Below, piece by piece: positions 35,057 to 45,081 of a DNA stretch of 64,000 nucleotides; position 1 is the stretch's first letter; the number at the start of each line of letters is the position of its first letter. The stretch comes from Tautonia marina. GTDB taxonomy: Bacteria; Planctomycetota; Planctomycetia; Isosphaerales; Isosphaeraceae. The translations under genes and the position numbers were made by a program. The stretch is taken from assembly GCF_009177065.1 (NCBI RefSeq), contig NZ_WEZF01000007.1, positions 62,001-126,000 on the forward strand, given 5' to 3'. The notes beneath the pieces were generated by a model. That model was not told where the DNA came from. It searched no databases and saw only the letters and a program-made list of their open reading frames with translations.

Positions 35057-37234
35057 TCAGTCGGCATCGGGCAGGGAAACGCCTAGCTCGTGGACGACGA
35101 AGGCCATCTCGTCGGCGGCCTCCTCGATGATCTTGGCCGTCGGCTTACCGGCGCCGTGGCCGGCTCGGGTCTCGATCCGGATGAGGATCGGGTTGTCGCA
35201 GCCCTGGGCCTCTTGCATGGCGGCGGCGAACTTGAAGCTGTGGGCCGGGTAGACGCGATCGTCGTGGTCGGCGGTGACGATCAGGGTCGGTGGGTAGCAG
35301 GCCCCCTGCTCGACCCGGTGATAGGGGGAGTAGGCGTAGAGGGCCTCGAACTCGTCGGCGTTCTCGGAGGAGCCGTAGTCGTCGGTCCAGGCCCAGCCGA
35401 TCGTGAAGGTGTGGAAGCGGAGCATGTCCAGCACCCCGACGCCCGGCAGGCAGGCGCCGAACAGGTCGGGCCGCTGGGTCATGCAGGCCCCGACGAGCAG
35501 ACCGCCGTTGGAACGCCCCTGGATGGCCAGCTTGGGGGTCGAGGTCCGGCCCTGATCGATCAGGTATTCGGCCGCGGCGATGAAGTCGTCGAAGACGTTC
35601 TGCTTCTGGAGCTTCGTGCCGGCCTTGTGCCAGGCTTCGCCGTACTCACCGCCGCCCCGGAGGTTCGGCACGGCGTAGACACCGCCCATCTCCATCCAGA
35701 CCAGGCGAGAGACGCTGAAGCTGGGGGTCAGGGGGATGTTGAACCCGCCGTAGCCGTAGAGCAAGGTCGGCGTCTCGGGGCCGATCTCGATCCCCTTCTT
35801 GTGGCTGATGAACATGGGGACGCGGGTGCCGTCCTTGCTCGTGTAGAAGACCTGTTCGGTGGTGTAGTCGTCGGGGTTGAAGCCGACCTGAGGCTCCTTG
35901 TAGAGGGTGCTCTCGCCGGTCGCCAGGTCGTAGCGGTAGATGGTCGAAGGCCGGGTGTAGGAGGAGAAGGAGTAGAAGGTCTCGGTGTTGTCGCGGTCGC
36001 CGGAGAAGCCGGAGGCGGTGCCCAGCTCGGGGAACTCGACCTCGCGGACGAAGGCGCCGGCCAGGTCGTAGAGCTTCACCTGAGAGCGGGCATCCTTCAG
36101 GTACTGGGCGATCAGGAACGGGCCGACCCGGTTGGCGCCGAGCAGGGTTTCCTCGGCCTCGGGGATGATCGTCTCCCAGTGCTCCGGCTCGGGGTGGTGG
36201 ACGTTGATGGCGATGACCTTGCCGAGCGGGGTCTCCTTGTCGGTCCGGAAGAAGAGGCGGGGACCGTCGTTGTCGATGAAGGTGTAGTCGGCGTCGAAGT
36301 CGCCGACGAGGTGGATCGGCTCGGCGTCGGTGTCGGCCAGGGGACGGTAGAGGATGCGGTACTTGTCGTCGGTGCCGCGGCCGAGGGTGAGGATCAGGTA
36401 GGCGCCGTCGTCGGTCACGGTGGCGTCGGCCCGCAGGTCCTTGTTCTCGGGGTCTTCCCAGATCAAGGCATCGTCATCCTGAGACGTGCCGAGCTGGTGG
36501 TAATAGACCTTCTGGTAGAAGTTGGCGGCGCGGAGGTCGCTGCCGTCTTCGGGCTCGGGGAAGCGGCCGTAGAAGAAGCCAGAGCCGTCGGGGGTCCACT
36601 CGGCGCCGGAGAACTTGCTCCAGCGGATCAGGTCGTCGAGGTCGTCGCCCGAGGCCACGTCGCGGACCTTCCAGGTCATCCAGTCGGAGCCGGCGTCGGA
36701 GACGGCATAGGCGACCTTCGATCCGTCCTTCGAGGGGGCCAGGCCGGCCAGGGCGATGGTGCCGTCGGCGCTGAAGGTGTTCGGGTCGATGAGGACCTGA
36801 GCGTCGGCGGCTAGGGAGGGGGTCGAGTAGATGACGTTCTGGTTCTGCAGGCCGCTGTTATAGGAGTAGAAGTAGCGGCCCCCCTTTTCAAAGGGGATGC
36901 CGAACTTCTCGTAGTCCCAGAGCTGGGTCAGGCGGTCCTCGATGCGTTTGCGGGCGGGGACGTCGGCGATGTAGGAGTCGAACAGGGCGACCTGAGCCTC
37001 GACCCAGGCGCGGGTCTCGGTCGAGTCGATGTCCTCCATCCAGCGGTAAGGGTCGGCGACAGGGGTGCCGTGGTAGTCGTCAACCACGTCGCCTCGGGCG
37101 GCCTCCGGATAGTCCAAAGGGGTGCGCTTGGCGTCGTCGGGCGGGCCGGCGGAGGCGGGGTCGGGGGCGGTCATCAGCAGCACGGCTCCGGCGAGGCAAA
37201 GGGCAGGGAACAGGGGGCGTTCCGTGATCCTCAT
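35057..37234 (-). CDS. exported prolyl oligopeptidase (S9 family)
   Basis: 725 residues with a signal peptide (ALCLAGAVLLMTAPDPASAG). The N-terminal beta-propeller starts TPLDYPEAARGD and PYRWMEDIDS. The hydrolase domain has the nucleophile in IQGRSNGGLL, the Asp in VTADHDDRVYP and His in RAGHGAGKPT. It should cleave after Pro in peptides outside the cytoplasm. The start is ATG 37234 with AAGGAG upstream; an extension to 37447 does not fit the family. Confidence 0.9.
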   Translation of the reverse strand: MRITERPLFPALCLAGAVLLMTAPDPASAGPPDDAKRTPLDYPEAARGDVVDDYHGTPVADPYRWMEDIDSTETRAWVEAQVALFDSYIADVPARKRIEDRLTQLWDYEKFGIPFEKGGRYFYSYNSGLQNQNVIYSTPSLAADAQVLIDPNTFSADGTIALAGLAPSKDGSKVAYAVSDAGSDWMTWKVRDVASGDDLDDLIRWSKFSGAEWTPDGSGFFYGRFPEPEDGSDLRAANFYQKVYYHQLGTSQDDDALIWEDPENKDLRADATVTDDGAYLILTLGRGTDDKYRILYRPLADTDAEPIHLVGDFDADYTFIDNDGPRLFFRTDKETPLGKVIAINVHHPEPEHWETIIPEAEETLLGANRVGPFLIAQYLKDARSQVKLYDLAGAFVREVEFPELGTASGFSGDRDNTETFYSFSSYTRPSTIYRYDLATGESTLYKEPQVGFNPDDYTTEQVFYTSKDGTRVPMFISHKKGIEIGPETPTLLYGYGGFNIPLTPSFSVSRLVWMEMGGVYAVPNLRGGGEYGEAWHKAGTKLQKQNVFDDFIAAAEYLIDQGRTSTPKLAIQGRSNGGLLVGACMTQRPDLFGACLPGVGVLDMLRFHTFTIGWAWTDDYGSSENADEFEALYAYSPYHRVEQGACYPPTLIVTADHDDRVYPAHSFKFAAAMQEAQGCDNPILIRIETRAGHGAGKPTAKIIEEAADEMAFVVHELGVSLPDAD

Positions 37235-37392
37235 GGTCGGCCGACTCCTTGGGGGAAACGCGGGTGGCTCCCGGGGCTCAACCAGCTCCGGAGGCATCGT
37301 CCTGGGATCGGATCGGGCGGACGACGCCAGTGTACGGCCCCGGTGGCCTGCTCGCCAAGGACTCGACGGGCAAGGAGCCAGATCAGGTCGTG

Positions 37393-37512
37393 GTGTGCCC
37401 TCGGTGCGCGGATCGGTGGGCCTCTGGTGCGCGTCGGTGCGCATCAAGGAATCGCTCTAACTCGTTGAACTGGCAACGGGTTGCCTGGTTTCGCCACGGT
37501 TCGTTTCGGGAA
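37393..37512 (+). repeat. dispersed element copy 4
   Basis: TGYGC boxes at 37395, 37405, 37428 and 37438. TTCGTTTCGGGAA is at 37500-37512, 62 bp after the last box. A GCAACGGGTTGC inverted repeat (37473-37484) lies 27 bp before the core, as in other copies. Confidence 0.75.
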
Positions 37513-37587
37513 TGGGAGGGGGCAAGGGAGCCACGGATGGGAGAGAGGGTGAAGCCGGGAAAGGCCAGGCGAGGTCTGGGTGGCCTC

Positions 37588-37695
37588 GGTGCGCGTTGGT
37601 GCGCCGGAGTGCGCCTGTTTGGTGTGCTGAGAGGGGATCACGCAAAGTGTCTTTTCAAAGAGCGTTACGGCGATCTTGGCCGTTCGTTTCGAGAA
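37588..37695 (+). repeat. dispersed element copy 5
   Basis: TGCGC boxes at 37590, 37600 and 37610 (exactly 10 bp apart), then TGTGC at 37623. The core TTCGTTTCGAGAA (one mismatch, 37683-37695) is 60 bp after that last box. Confidence 0.7.
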
Positions 37696-38164
37696 CTCGT
37701 GGGGTCAGGATCTCGGGGCATCCAGCGAGGGAAAGGAGCCCGGAAAACCTCCGAAGAACGCATCAATGCTTGGATTGAAAAGCTCGACAGATCAGGGCAT
37801 GGAGGAAGCTCCCTTGAAATCATCGTGGCGAAGGGCCGTTGCAGTCAGGAAATCTGAAGGCGAATTCGGTGGCAGAGCGGGAGGGAGACTGCCGAATCGG
37901 CAGTCGGCGGGAAGGGAGGAAACGGGATCGGCAGGCAGCAGACCGAGAGAGAGCAGAAGAAGAAAAACCTAACACGTTAACTTCAAACAAGTTGTGAATT
38001 CCAATTCTGATAGGCACGCGGGTTGCCTCTGGCGCTGGCCGACGATTGGGGCCGGCCGCGTCCAGAGGGGGACGAGTTGGCAGGAGGCCCTATCGGGTGA
38101 ACGATTCTGATTCCGAAATCGTGCGAGGCTCGGGCGCATCGCCGAGCGAGGAGAGCAGGTCGCG

Positions 38165-38458
38165 ATGAACATCCAGCCGCTGGGCAATCGCGTGGTGGTC
38201 GAGCGGGAGGAAGCCAAGGAGACGACCGCCGGCGGCATCGTTCTGCCGGATTCGGCCAAGGACAAGCCCCAAAAGGGCAAGGTGGTCGCGGTCGGAGATG
38301 GCACGACCTCCAAGGACGGCACCAAGAAGCCATTGTCGGTCAAGGTCGGCGACGCGGTGATCTTCACCAGCTATGCCGGCGAAGAATTCAAGCTCGACGG
38401 CGACCGCAAGGTCCTCCTGATGCGCGAGGATGACATCCTCGCCGTCGTCGAGGGCTGA
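38165..38458 (+). CDS. groES: co-chaperonin GroES
   Basis: 97 residues. Caps the GroEL barrel. NIQPLGNRVVVEREEAKETTAGGIVLPDSAKDKPQKGKVVAVGDG is the family's full N-terminal half, with the mobile loop around TTAGG. It ends ILAVVEG. GAGGAGAGCA precedes the ATG. groEL follows after an unusually long 418-bp gap. Confidence 0.97.
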   Translation: MNIQPLGNRVVVEREEAKETTAGGIVLPDSAKDKPQKGKVVAVGDGTTSKDGTKKPLSVKVGDAVIFTSYAGEEFKLDGDRKVLLMREDDILAVVEG

Positions 38459-40499
<2,041 letters not shown>

Positions 40500-40561
40500 T
40501 CGGTTTCGCGCCCGGCCTCCCCGTTCTTCGGTGGGCCGGGACGAAGCGTTCGACGATCACG

Positions 40562-40606
40562 AAGGGGGGAGGCCAGGGATTTCCCTGGCCTCCCCCCTTT
40601 TTTTTT
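40562..40606 (+). terminator. rho-independent terminator of groEL
   Basis: 18-bp perfect stem AAGGGGGGAGGCCAGGGA (40562-40579) / TCCCTGGCCTCCCCCCTT (40582-40599), 2-base loop, then a run of T to 40606. Confidence 0.92.
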
Positions 40607-40656
40607 CGGGTGGCCCTGCCTGGGTGGCGACCTTCCAGCCTTACATCATGCGTTCC

Positions 40657-40770
40657 GGGTGGCCCCAATTGCTTGTCAATCGAGTCCGCAGGGCGACCCG
40701 AAGCCTCGGCGGAGCACCTGTGGCCGCTTGCGGCTGCGCCGCCCCGGTTGGCGAGCAACTGGGGCCACCC
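40657..40770. repeat. inverted-repeat element downstream of groEL
   Basis: Arms GGGTGGCCCCAATTGCT (40657-40673) and AGCAACTGGGGCCACCC (40754-40770), 16 of 17 matching, with an inner hairpin GCCGCTTGCGGC. About 114 bp, with no gene inside. It could be a miniature mobile element or a large hairpin. Confidence 0.6.
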
Positions 40771-40841
40771 AGGGTAAGGAACGACGCATGGTTTGAGGGT
40801 GGAAGGACAACGAGAGGCGACGCGGTTCCGTCGGGAACGGG

Positions 40842-41513
40842 TCAATGGGATGGGGGGACCGCGGGGGAATCCTGGTTGAGCGGGTTGAGCCTTGGCAACG
40901 ACCAGCGGCGGCGGTAGGCGATGAGGCGGAGGATCAGGCCGAAGGCGAAGACGGCGAGGAGGGAGACGGGGCTCATCAGGTCGGCCCGATGGAGGGAGTC
41001 GATGGCGACGCCGAGGAGGATGGCCACGCTGCCGTAGAAGTCGCCGTGGAGGACCAGGGGGACCTCGTTGACGAGGATGTCTCGGACGATGCCGCCGCCG
41101 GTGGCGGTGAGGAACGAGAGGATGACGACGCCGAAGAGATGCAGGTCATGCTCGATGCCGACGATCGCCCCGGTAATTCCGAACGCAACGAGCCCGACCG
41201 CATCGCTGAGGACGAAGATCCAGGCCCGTTCGAGCGAGGCCCGTTGCTGGAGCTTCAACACAAGAGCGAGCGTCACCGTGCCCGCTGTCAGGTAGAAGGG
41301 CCTCAGGCCCGCCATGATGGCCGGCGGACGATCAACGAGCAGGTCGCGGATCACGCCGCCGCCGTTGGCGGTCAGGAAGGCGAGGATGAAGACCCCCATC
41401 AGGTCGAGCCGCTTGCGAGCCCCCATCATGAACCCGGAGAGGGCGAACGCAATGCTGCCGACGATCGACGCCGTGGTGAAAACCTGGGAGGGACCGTCGC
41501 CGAGATTCATCAT
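40842..41513 (-). CDS. TRIC-family cation channel (UPF0126/YicG-like)
   Basis: 223 residues, seven membrane segments. Two repeats each with a Gly-rich kink, GVFILAFLTANGGGVIRDLLV and GVVILSFLTATGGGIVRDILV, which is the signature of the bacterial TRIC/UPF0126 family of trimeric K+ channels. The C-terminal tail is basic. It is alone, beside the REP pair. Confidence 0.9.
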   Translation of the reverse strand: MMNLGDGPSQVFTTASIVGSIAFALSGFMMGARKRLDLMGVFILAFLTANGGGVIRDLLVDRPPAIMAGLRPFYLTAGTVTLALVLKLQQRASLERAWIFVLSDAVGLVAFGITGAIVGIEHDLHLFGVVILSFLTATGGGIVRDILVNEVPLVLHGDFYGSVAILLGVAIDSLHRADLMSPVSLLAVFAFGLILRLIAYRRRWSLPRLNPLNQDSPAVPPSH

Positions 41514-41584
41514 GATGCGATCGTACCGGGGGGCAGGGTGTGTGAGGTGGAGAAAGGACAGCCGTTCTGACCAATCGGTTCCGG

Positions 41585-41626
41585 CCCCCTCTCCTCGCTT
41601 ACGGGGAGAGGGTTGGGGTGAGGGGT
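41585..41626. repeat. REP-like palindrome, copy 2
   Basis: CCCCCTCTCC-TCGCTTAC-GGGGAGAGGG with the flank GTTGGGGTGAGGGG. In the gap between the TRIC-like and EamA-like genes. Confidence 0.7.
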
Positions 41627-41665
41627 CCGGGAGTTTGGCGACGAGCTTGGAGCCTCGTCGGAGCC

Positions 41666-41709
41666 CCCCTCACCCGGGCCCTCTCCCCCAAGAGCAGGGG
41701 AGAGGGAGG
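41666..41709. repeat. REP-like palindrome, copy 3
   Basis: CCCTCACCCGGGCCCTCTCCCC...GGGGAGAGGG, about 40 bp from copy 2 and facing the other way, so the pair is itself an inverted repeat. Confidence 0.7.
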
Positions 41710-41762
41710 AAAACGTGCGGCGGACAGGGAAGGGGTCGGATGAACCAGGGCGAGACAGCGCA

Positions 41763-42749
41763 TCACCGAGCAGAATCGGCCGGGGGGCCGGGGGGGGCGG
41801 GAGTTGCGACCGTTGGGAGCGGGCGGGGGCGTTTCATCGGGATGTATCGCAGGGCGACACCGGCCAGCAGGAATGCGCCGCCGATGAGGGTCGCGTCCTT
41901 GGGCCATTCGCCGATGAACAGAAGGACCCAGAGGGGGTTGAGCAAGGGCTCGACCAGGGCGAGCAGGCCAGCCTCGGGGGCAGGGACGTCGCGGAGGCCT
42001 CGGGCGAAGAGGACGTAAGGGATGGCCATCTGAACGATCCCGAACAGCAACAGGGCCCCGGCCTGCGGCCAGGTCGGCAGGGGGATGGAGCCGGAGACGG
42101 TGAGGAGGAACAGGCCGAGGACCAATGCGCCGCCGAGGTTGTTGACGGAGCTGAGCCACATGGGGTCGAGCCCGCGGAGAGACCGCAAACCGACGGCGAC
42201 TCCGGCGTAGGCCACCCCGCTGCCAAGCGCCATGCCGATGCCAAGCGAGTCGTTCGGCCCCCCTCCCCCGCCCCGGACGACGATCAGGACGATGCCGAAG
42301 GCGGCCACGGCGATGCACCAGAGGGATCGGCGGTCGGGCCACTCGCGGAGGAAGACGAGGCTCAGCGGAACGGCCCAGAGGGCGGAACTGTACTGAAGAA
42401 AGATGGTGTTGGCGGCGGTCGTGGCCTTCATGGCGGCGATAAACAGGCCGGTCATGACGCCAAAGGTGATGACCAGCGGGATCATCGGCGCTTGAAACCG
42501 CATCTTCGCAGGCCGAACCAGGGGCAAGAGGGCCAGTCCGGCAAACAGGCCGCGGTAGACGGCGATCGTGCCGCTTTCGAGCCCGGTCAGGCTCTTGGTG
42601 AAGACGCCGGAGAGGCTCCAAAGGACGGCGGCAGCCAAAATGCAACGACGGCCGAAGGCGCGGTCGGATCGACTCGAAGATTCCAGGGGCACGGGGCGAA
42701 TGACCTCAGGGAGGAGCCGTCGCAACGGTTCGGGGGGTGAACGAGCCAT
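41763..42749 (-). CDS. EamA/DMT-family transporter
   Basis: 328 residues with ten predicted helices in two EamA repeats (CILAAAVLWSLSGVFTKSLTG; IGMALGSGVAYAGVAVGL). These carry amino acids, nucleotides or drugs, usually outward; substrate unknown. ATG 42749 starts the family-like sequence; the open frame continues far upstream without coding character. Confidence 0.85.
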   Translation of the reverse strand: MARSPPEPLRRLLPEVIRPVPLESSSRSDRAFGRRCILAAAVLWSLSGVFTKSLTGLESGTIAVYRGLFAGLALLPLVRPAKMRFQAPMIPLVITFGVMTGLFIAAMKATTAANTIFLQYSSALWAVPLSLVFLREWPDRRSLWCIAVAAFGIVLIVVRGGGGGPNDSLGIGMALGSGVAYAGVAVGLRSLRGLDPMWLSSVNNLGGALVLGLFLLTVSGSIPLPTWPQAGALLLFGIVQMAIPYVLFARGLRDVPAPEAGLLALVEPLLNPLWVLLFIGEWPKDATLIGGAFLLAGVALRYIPMKRPRPLPTVATPAPPGPPADSAR

Positions 42750-43064
42750 CGTAGCGAAGAATCGGACAGCGTGCGACGCTTCCCGGCGTTGAGGGGGCAC
42801 TGAGGGATTCGGGGAGAGGGAAGAGGGATCGCGCGCAGAAACGCAACGTTGCAAAGGGGAGAGGAAACGGAGAGGAGAGAGAGGGGAGTCGCTGTGCAAA
42901 GGCAGGCTCGCGCTTCTTTGCGGCTCTGCGTCTCTGCGCGTGTTTCCTCCCTCGCCCACGTGGCAAGAAACCGTTCGTGTCCCCGGGGCCGTTGCTCCGT
43001 CGAGGACAATGACCGTAGAGTGAAACAAAGGGAACCGAACACGTCGAGGGTGGGGTGAGCGTTG
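42750..43064. other. intergenic region with a TCTGCG-type short repeat
   Basis: About 315 bases between the divergent EamA and RING-like genes. GCGGCTCTGCGTCTCTGCGCG at about 42920 is like the TTTGCGxCTTTGCGTC short repeats common in intergenic DNA of several phyla. The promoter for the downstream operon should be here but is not clear. Confidence 0.45.
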
Positions 43065-43901
43065 ATGGACGTCCTGGTCGTCGGGATCATCGTCCTGGCC
43101 CTGTATGCGGTCGTCCGGGTTTTCGGGGCGATCTGGGCGGGCTTCTCGGGGGCGAGATACCGGGCGTATCGTGCCCTGGCTCGGCAGTACCGGGGGCGTT
43201 ACGAGCATCGAGGGCTGGTCGACCCGCCGACGGTGAGCTTCGGCTACCACGGATCGAGCGTTCGGGTGGGCCTGGCGCCGGTGGTGGCGGGGCAGCCGTC
43301 GATGCCGAGAACGCGCGTGGTCACGCGGTTCGGCGAGGGGATTCCGTTCCGGTTTGAGCTGTTCCCGGTGACGCGTCCGTCTCCGAAGCAGGTTCCACGA
43401 GGAACGAGGCTGGTGAGGCTCGGGGATCCGGTCTTCGATCGCCATTACGTCGTGCGGGCGAACGATCCGGAGATCGCCCGAGAACTGCTACACCAGAACT
43501 CGGCCCGGTCGGCGATCGAGAACCTTCGGAAGCTGGGGCCACCGGGGGGGATTTTGGTGTCGGTCACCCCGGAGCGGCTGCTGGTGCAGGTAGATCGGAA
43601 CCTGGGGCAGAGCGTCTCGGGGCTGGATCTGGCGGTGCGGGAAAGTCTGGTGTTGCACGATCTTCTGCGATCGAACATCCAGGAGCGGATGGCCGAAGGG
43701 ATTGCGATCGTCGATGTCGGCGCGTCGAGCCCGGTCGAGGCGGGGCCGCCGATCTGCAAGGTCTGCAACGAGCCGATCGGGCCGGACGAGGCGAAGGTGA
43801 TCTGCGCCTCGTGCAAGACGCCGCACCACCGCGATTGCTGGACCTTCGTCGGGGCCTGCTCGATCTACGGTTGCCAGGGAAAGCAATGCGTGTCGGCGTG
43901 A
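43065..43901 (+). CDS. membrane-anchored RING-like zinc-finger protein (E3-like)
   Basis: 278 residues. An N-terminal membrane helix (VLVVGIIVLALYAVVRVFGAIWAGF), a middle domain of unknown type, and a C-terminal zinc domain C231-x2-C234-x12-C247-x2-C250-x3-H254/H255-x2-C258-x6-C265-x4-C270-x4-C275, as in prokaryotic RING/treble-clef domains (CxxC...CxxC...HxDCW). Such domains in bacteria sit beside E1/E2 genes, as here. It may present substrates at the membrane to the E2. Ligase activity is inference. The ATG at 43065 is chosen over a TTG at 43062. A 175-bp gap with a small hairpin separates it from the UBL gene. Confidence 0.8.
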   Translation: MDVLVVGIIVLALYAVVRVFGAIWAGFSGARYRAYRALARQYRGRYEHRGLVDPPTVSFGYHGSSVRVGLAPVVAGQPSMPRTRVVTRFGEGIPFRFELFPVTRPSPKQVPRGTRLVRLGDPVFDRHYVVRANDPEIARELLHQNSARSAIENLRKLGPPGGILVSVTPERLLVQVDRNLGQSVSGLDLAVRESLVLHDLLRSNIQERMAEGIAIVDVGASSPVEAGPPICKVCNEPIGPDEAKVICASCKTPHHRDCWTFVGACSIYGCQGKQCVSA

Positions 43902-43922
43902 GGGTGTGTGTTGTGGGAAACG

Positions 43923-43940
43923 GCCCCTTTTCGAAGGGGG
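43923..43940 (+). terminator. small hairpin between the RING-like and UBL genes
   Basis: CCCCTT (43924-43929), loop TTCG, AAGGGG (43934-43939). No T run, so a weak attenuator at best; it may lower read-through into the UBL operon. Confidence 0.4.
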
Positions 43941-44076
43941 GATCCGGGCGATAGGATGGGGTGATCCTCGATCCGTCAGGGTGCTTTGTTCGTGCCGCCG
44001 AGAATCAAAACGGTGCGCCGGTGCCTCAATAATCGCGGCCGAGGTCCGAATCGAATGCTAGAGGAGGGACCTTGCC

Positions 44077-44379
44077 ATGTCTTACGGCGGTAATGCAGAT
44101 GCCAGCGGGATCCAGGTCACGTTCCTGGACCAGACCGGATCGAAGTCGGTCAAGGCGGTGATCGCCTACAGCGTTCCGGTGAGCCGGATCCTGCCAAACA
44201 TCATCACGAAAATGAACCTTCCGACGACCGGCCCGGATGGTCAGCCGTTGAGCTACTCGCTCGACCACAAGGAAGGGCGGCGCCGGTTGACCGAGGCGCA
44301 AACCCTGGTCGAGGCGAGTGTGCAGAACGGCGATCACCTGATCGTCTATCCGGAGGTGGTCGCGGGCTCCGGCGCGTGA
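44077..44379 (+). CDS. ubiquitin-like beta-grasp protein
   Basis: 100 residues. IQVTFLDQTGSKSVKAVIAY, then a helix (SRILPNIITKMNL), then TLVEASVQNGDHLIVYPEV is the strand-helix-strand order of the ubiquitin/YukD beta-grasp fold (L-E-A-x-V-x-x-G-D-x-L-I). It is the likely tag that E1 activates. The C-terminus is VVAGSGA, not Gly-Gly: a final Ala would have to be removed to leave Gly, or a different end is used. GGAGGGACC precedes the ATG closely, giving a strong start. It lies directly before E2 and E1. Confidence 0.82.
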   Translation: MSYGGNADASGIQVTFLDQTGSKSVKAVIAYSVPVSRILPNIITKMNLPTTGPDGQPLSYSLDHKEGRRRLTEAQTLVEASVQNGDHLIVYPEVVAGSGA

Positions 44380-44433
44380 GTGCCGGCGGTGCCATGATTG
44401 TGACGCAATGCGATGAGCGTGAGGCCCTGCGCC

Positions 44434-45081
44434 ATGCTTCGGAAATCGTATGATTCGCCCCAGTCTCGCCGATTGCGCTCGGATCGGTCGGCGATGGAGC
44501 GGTTGCAAGAGGAAAGCACGATTCTCCGGTTCCGGGCGTCGGGCGATCCCGCGCAGCGCTATCTGATCGAGTTCCGAGGTCGAAGCCTGGCGAGAGAGCG
44601 CGGGAAGATCATCGCGCAGGACACGCATCAGGTGGAGATCAAGCTCGGGGCCTCGTATCCGAGGAGCATGCCCGAGCTGCGCTGGCTGACGCCGATCTAT
44701 CACCCGAACATCTCGGAGATCGGCCTGGTTTGCCTGGGCGGCTACAACACGCACTGGGTGCCGAGCCTGCAGCTCGACGAACTGTGCGAGATGCTCTGGG
44801 ACATGGCCCGGTTCCACAACTATGATCTCCGCAGCCCCTATAACCGCGACGCGGCGCTGTGGGCAGCGAATCAATCGACGTTTGCCTTTCCGATGGACGC
44901 TCGCCCGTTGCGTGACGCGAGAGCGGCGCAAGGCAGAATCGAGCCCGAGGCGGTAACCTCGCCCCAGGTGACCGAGGGGGAGTCGATTGTCTTGCTCGAT
45001 GAGGAGGTGGCCTTGCCCCCTCGCCGCGAACCGGCCCCGGTGCGCCGGGAACCGCCACCGGATATTCTGTTCATTGAGTGA
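44434..45081 (+). CDS. E2-like ubiquitin-conjugating enzyme
   Basis: 215 residues from ATG 44434 with GAGG nine bases upstream; ATG 44413 is the alternative. The UBC fold is clear: ERLQEESTILRFRASG at the start, VEIKLGASYPRSMPELRW, then the HPN box (H90 P91 N92) and the catalytic Cys C100 in GLVCLGG, eight residues on as in eukaryotic E2s, and LQLDELCEMLWDM for the following helix. The tail contains ESIVLLDEEVAL and ends PDILFIE. It would take the UBL from the E1 as a thioester. Its stop overlaps the E1 start. Confidence 0.9.
   Translation: MLRKSYDSPQSRRLRSDRSAMERLQEESTILRFRASGDPAQRYLIEFRGRSLARERGKIIAQDTHQVEIKLGASYPRSMPELRWLTPIYHPNISEIGLVCLGGYNTHWVPSLQLDELCEMLWDMARFHNYDLRSPYNRDAALWAANQSTFAFPMDARPLRDARAAQGRIEPEAVTSPQVTEGESIVLLDEEVALPPRREPAPVRREPPPDILFIE

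Larger units (their letters stand above)
37235..38164. other. gene-free interval with two dispersed elements and the groES promoter
   Basis: About 930 bases between divergent prolyl oligopeptidase and groES. No coding frame looks real. It holds two copies of the TGCGC/TTCGTTTCGGGAA element (listed). An AT-richer stretch at 37965-38015 is a candidate for the groESL promoter, but no clear sigma-70 or CIRCE (TTAGCACTC) sequence was found. Confidence 0.5.

Noticed and set aside
35090-36814. 574-codon open frame on the + strand
   Set aside because: It lies wholly antisense to the prolyl oligopeptidase gene, is Val/Gly/Glu-rich from high GC, and has no domain or start signal.
37960-38164. CIRCE operator before groES
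   Set aside because: No TTAGCACTC-N9-GAGTGCTAA or close variant is present.
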